8,404 bases of DNA from Candidatus Omnitrophota bacterium (GTDB lineage Bacteria > Omnitrophota > Gorgyraeia > Duberdicusellales > 4484-171), in assembly GCA_016939345.1 (NCBI GenBank), contig JAFGHG010000209.1:1-8404 (forward strand), read 5' to 3'. Position 1 is the stretch's first letter, and each line of letters begins with the position of its first letter. A program made the translations under genes and the position numbers. Positions 6,972-8,404 of this stretch are shown piece by piece. The notes below the pieces were generated by a model, which worked only from the letters and a program-made list of their open reading frames with translations, was not told the origin of the DNA and ran no database searches.

Positions 6972-7409
6972 TCAAAGCGGGGTCGAGTTTTCTATATAAG
7001 GCTGGATTTTCATCTTGTCCTTGAGGGGCTTTCCTGTAATTTTTATAGTAATTATGCGGCTCTTATATGTTTTGTTTTCATTTTCAAGAGTAGCCGGCCC
7101 TATCCTGTAAACACCTGGTTTCTCGGCAAAAATCTCAAAGTTGAGAGTCATTAAAGTTTTTTGCTTCCCTTTATAAAAGCTATAGCTTTTTGATTGCAGG
7201 CTCGAGACTACACTTAAGTTTTTAAATTCTGGTATCGAGAGGACAGGGTTATTGAAATAACCTTCGATTTTAATGGTATAGATAAAAATCTCACCGGTTT
7301 CAGCTGCCTTTTTATCGGCTAAGGCATCTATGGGCTTTGGGCCAAAAGAAAAGCCAAAAGAAAAAATAAACAGCAATGCCAGTAATGTTTTTGTAAAATT
7401 AGGCATCAT
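6972..7409 (-). CDS. Short secreted BatD-like (oxygen-tolerance family) domain protein
   Basis: A 145-residue protein with an N-terminal export signal (Lys7, hydrophobic about 8-22, possible cleavage after Ala31). The mature part begins ADKKAAETGEIFIYTIKIEG, followed by NPVLSIPEFKNLSVVSS, then SYSFYKGKQKTLMTLNFEIFAEKPG and YRIGPATLENENKTYKSR. This order (GE-plus-strand, P-x-F, nG..., pxxpG-xxxIGPA-x-v...Gk-y-s) is the pattern of one immunoglobulin-like BatD domain. Full BatD proteins carry several such domains and a C-terminal membrane segment, so this is a one-domain form with no anchor and presumably acts in the periplasm. BatD proteins usually accompany MoxR and VWA genes; none are visible here. 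Its ATG overlaps the purN stop by four bases (translational coupling), and it converges with the TPR lipoprotein gene, 15 bases apart with no visible terminator. The family call is by recognition only. Confidence 0.65.
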   Translation of the reverse strand: MMPNFTKTLLALLFIFSFGFSFGPKPIDALADKKAAETGEIFIYTIKIEGYFNNPVLSIPEFKNLSVVSSLQSKSYSFYKGKQKTLMTLNFEIFAEKPGVYRIGPATLENENKTYKSRIITIKITGKPLKDKMKIQPYIENSTPL

Positions 7410-8020
7410 CCAAAAGTGACTTTGCGTTTTTTGACTTTGGCTTTTCTTTCGATGATTAGTTTAACTGCAAGAGGCAAAAGCCTGTGTTCAATTTTGTGGA
7501 TCTTTTTTTCAAGTATATCAAGAGTTATATTTTGAGGTATTTTGATTGCTTCCTGAAAGATAATTGGGCCATGGTCAATAAGCTCGTCTACATAATGGAC
7601 AGTTACTCCGGCTACCTTACATCCGTAATCATAAGTCCTTTTTATTGAATCCGTTCCTTTAAACGCGGGCAGGATAGCCGGATGCACGTTTATTATCTTG
7701 TATTTGAAAGATCTTACAAAAGACGAAGAGAGAATACGCATGAAGCCGGCCAGAACTATAAGGTCAATTTTTTCTTTTTTGAGGATATTTTTGATCTGTT
7801 TATCATAGGAATTCCTGGTTTTGTATTTTGCAGGATCTATGAAAACATCTCTGATTTTGAACTTTTTAGCTTTTTTTCTGACCAGAGCGTTTTTTTTGTC
7901 AACGATAAGTATCCTGATAGATGCTTTCAGGTATCCGCTTTTTATCTTTTCAGCCAGGGCTTGAAAATTAGTGCCTTTTCCTGAAGCCAGCACAGCCAGA
8001 TTAAATTTTTTTTTGGCCAT
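7406..8020 (-). CDS. purN: Phosphoribosylglycinamide formyltransferase (PurN, GAR transformylase)
   Basis: Transfers the formyl group of 10-formyltetrahydrofolate to glycinamide ribonucleotide, third step of de novo purine synthesis, in the cytoplasm. The 204-residue length is normal. Visible signatures are LAVLASGKGTNFQAL near the N-terminus (GAR phosphate site), LIVLAGFMRILS (87-98), INVHPAILPAF with Asn111 and His113, GVTVHYVDE (138-146) and DHGPIIFQE with Asp149, giving the complete Asn-His-Asp active site. The final helix carries the usual IEHRLLPLAVKLI. Unlike PurU it has no ACT domain and uses HP rather than HH. It is unusually lysine-rich. The start lies four bases after the stop of the rseC-like gene, with no Shine-Dalgarno visible, and its stop overlaps the BatD-like start by four bases, so it sits in the middle of a three-gene unit. 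Confidence 0.95.
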   Translation of the reverse strand: MAKKKFNLAVLASGKGTNFQALAEKIKSGYLKASIRILIVDKKNALVRKKAKKFKIRDVFIDPAKYKTRNSYDKQIKNILKKEKIDLIVLAGFMRILSSSFVRSFKYKIINVHPAILPAFKGTDSIKRTYDYGCKVAGVTVHYVDELIDHGPIIFQEAIKIPQNITLDILEKKIHKIEHRLLPLAVKLIIERKAKVKKRKVTFG

Positions 8021-8024
8021 AAGT

Positions 8025-8404
8025 TTAAGTCACTTTTTTTACTATCTTTATTTCAAAATACTTATTAAATCTTTTCATAAATATTTTCAGTAAAATATAA
8101 TATAGGCAAACAAGGAATATAGCAAGGAAAAAGCTGAACAACTCACTGTTTGAGGGCGAGAAAACCAGGGTTGCCAGAAAAACAAGCGCCGGGAGCAGAA
8201 AGGCCAGGATGTTGGCTTGTATGTTTTTATTTTCATTGACGGCTATTTCTATTTGATCGCCGGGATTTAAATCTAATCCGGGATTTGAAATTATCATGGA
8301 TTCCTCGCCTTTACCGCAAAATGAAGAAAGCCGGCAGCAATCACACATCTTTTTTTTCTTAAATACAATAGTTACTTTTTGCTTATCGGCATCCAGTACA
8401 GAGA
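8025..8404 (-). CDS. RseC/MucC-family (SoxR-reducing system) membrane protein, 5' end beyond the window
   Basis: The frame is open from its TAA at 8027-8025 to the right edge, so the N-terminus is missing. ATG at 8348 is an internal methionine: codons upstream of it read SVLDADKQKVTIVFKKKKMC, a plausible continuation of the beta-strand domain that precedes the cysteines in RseC proteins. The visible part has a cysteine cluster CDCCRLSSFCG, then NPGDQIEIAVNENK, two hydrophobic membrane segments (about LAFLLPALVFLATLVF and FFLAIFLVCLYYILL), and a basic tail. This N-terminal Cys-rich domain plus two membrane helices matches RseC, which in E. coli is linked to sigma-E control and to Rnf/SoxR reduction. 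No rnf or rpoE gene is in the window. The four-base gap to purN implies co-transcription. Assignment is by pattern recognition and is fairly but not fully secure. Confidence 0.75.
   Translation of the reverse strand, partial: SVLDADKQKVTIVFKKKKMCDCCRLSSFCGKGEESMIISNPGLDLNPGDQIEIAVNENKNIQANILAFLLPALVFLATLVFSPSNSELFSFFLAIFLVCLYYILLKIFMKRFNKYFEIKIVKKVT

Noticed and set aside
7682..7984. 100-codon plus-strand frame opposite purN
   Set aside because: Antisense shadow of purN; the phenylalanine richness mirrors the lysine-rich sense strand.

Overview
The window looks like a piece of chromosome from an AT-rich, Gram-negative-type (double-membrane) bacterium. Evidence for an outer envelope is two lipoprotein-type signal peptides, the HflK/HflC pair, an RseC-family protein and a BatD-like secreted domain. 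Gene packing is tight, with 4- to 12-base spacings or overlaps, and several starts lack a visible Shine-Dalgarno sequence. The lineage cannot be fixed from the sequence alone. The mix (divergent FtsH, HflKC, a TPR lipoprotein with an unfamiliar N-terminal region, an RseC-like protein) would fit an uncultivated phylum such as Omnitrophota, but that is a low-confidence guess. Nothing indicates a phage, plasmid, insertion sequence, CRISPR array, tRNA or rRNA.

Layout. (1) Bases 1-443, minus strand: the N-terminal 147 or so codons of an extracellular solute-binding lipoprotein of an ABC importer, cut by the left edge, with a strong ribosome binding site and a candidate extended -10 promoter. (2) Bases 444-707: intergenic, no gene seen. 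(3) Bases 708-3501, minus strand: a compact hflK-hflC-purU operon encoding two SPFH membrane proteins and formyltetrahydrofolate deformylase. (4) Bases 3502-3713: divergent control region. (5) Bases 3714-6956, plus strand: an unusual short FtsH-type membrane AAA+ metalloprotease, then a TPR lipoprotein. (6) Bases 6972-8404, minus strand and convergent with the previous block: an rseC-like gene (5' end beyond the right edge), purN, and a short secreted BatD-like protein, probably one operon.

How the genes may work together. In characterised bacteria HflK and HflC form a membrane cage around FtsH and modulate its proteolysis. Here they are transcribed away from an FtsH-type gene across a 212-base control region, so a membrane quality-control module is the natural reading. 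This FtsH differs from the textbook form in two visible ways. The loop between its two membrane segments is only about 17 residues, whereas the periplasmic domain that contacts HflKC in E. coli is much larger. The conserved pore aromatic is replaced by leucine. These features make the FtsH-like gene and its TPR lipoprotein neighbour the most interesting part of the window. The remaining genes are one-carbon and purine enzymes (PurU and PurN, two 10-formyl-THF-using members of one fold family) and envelope proteins.
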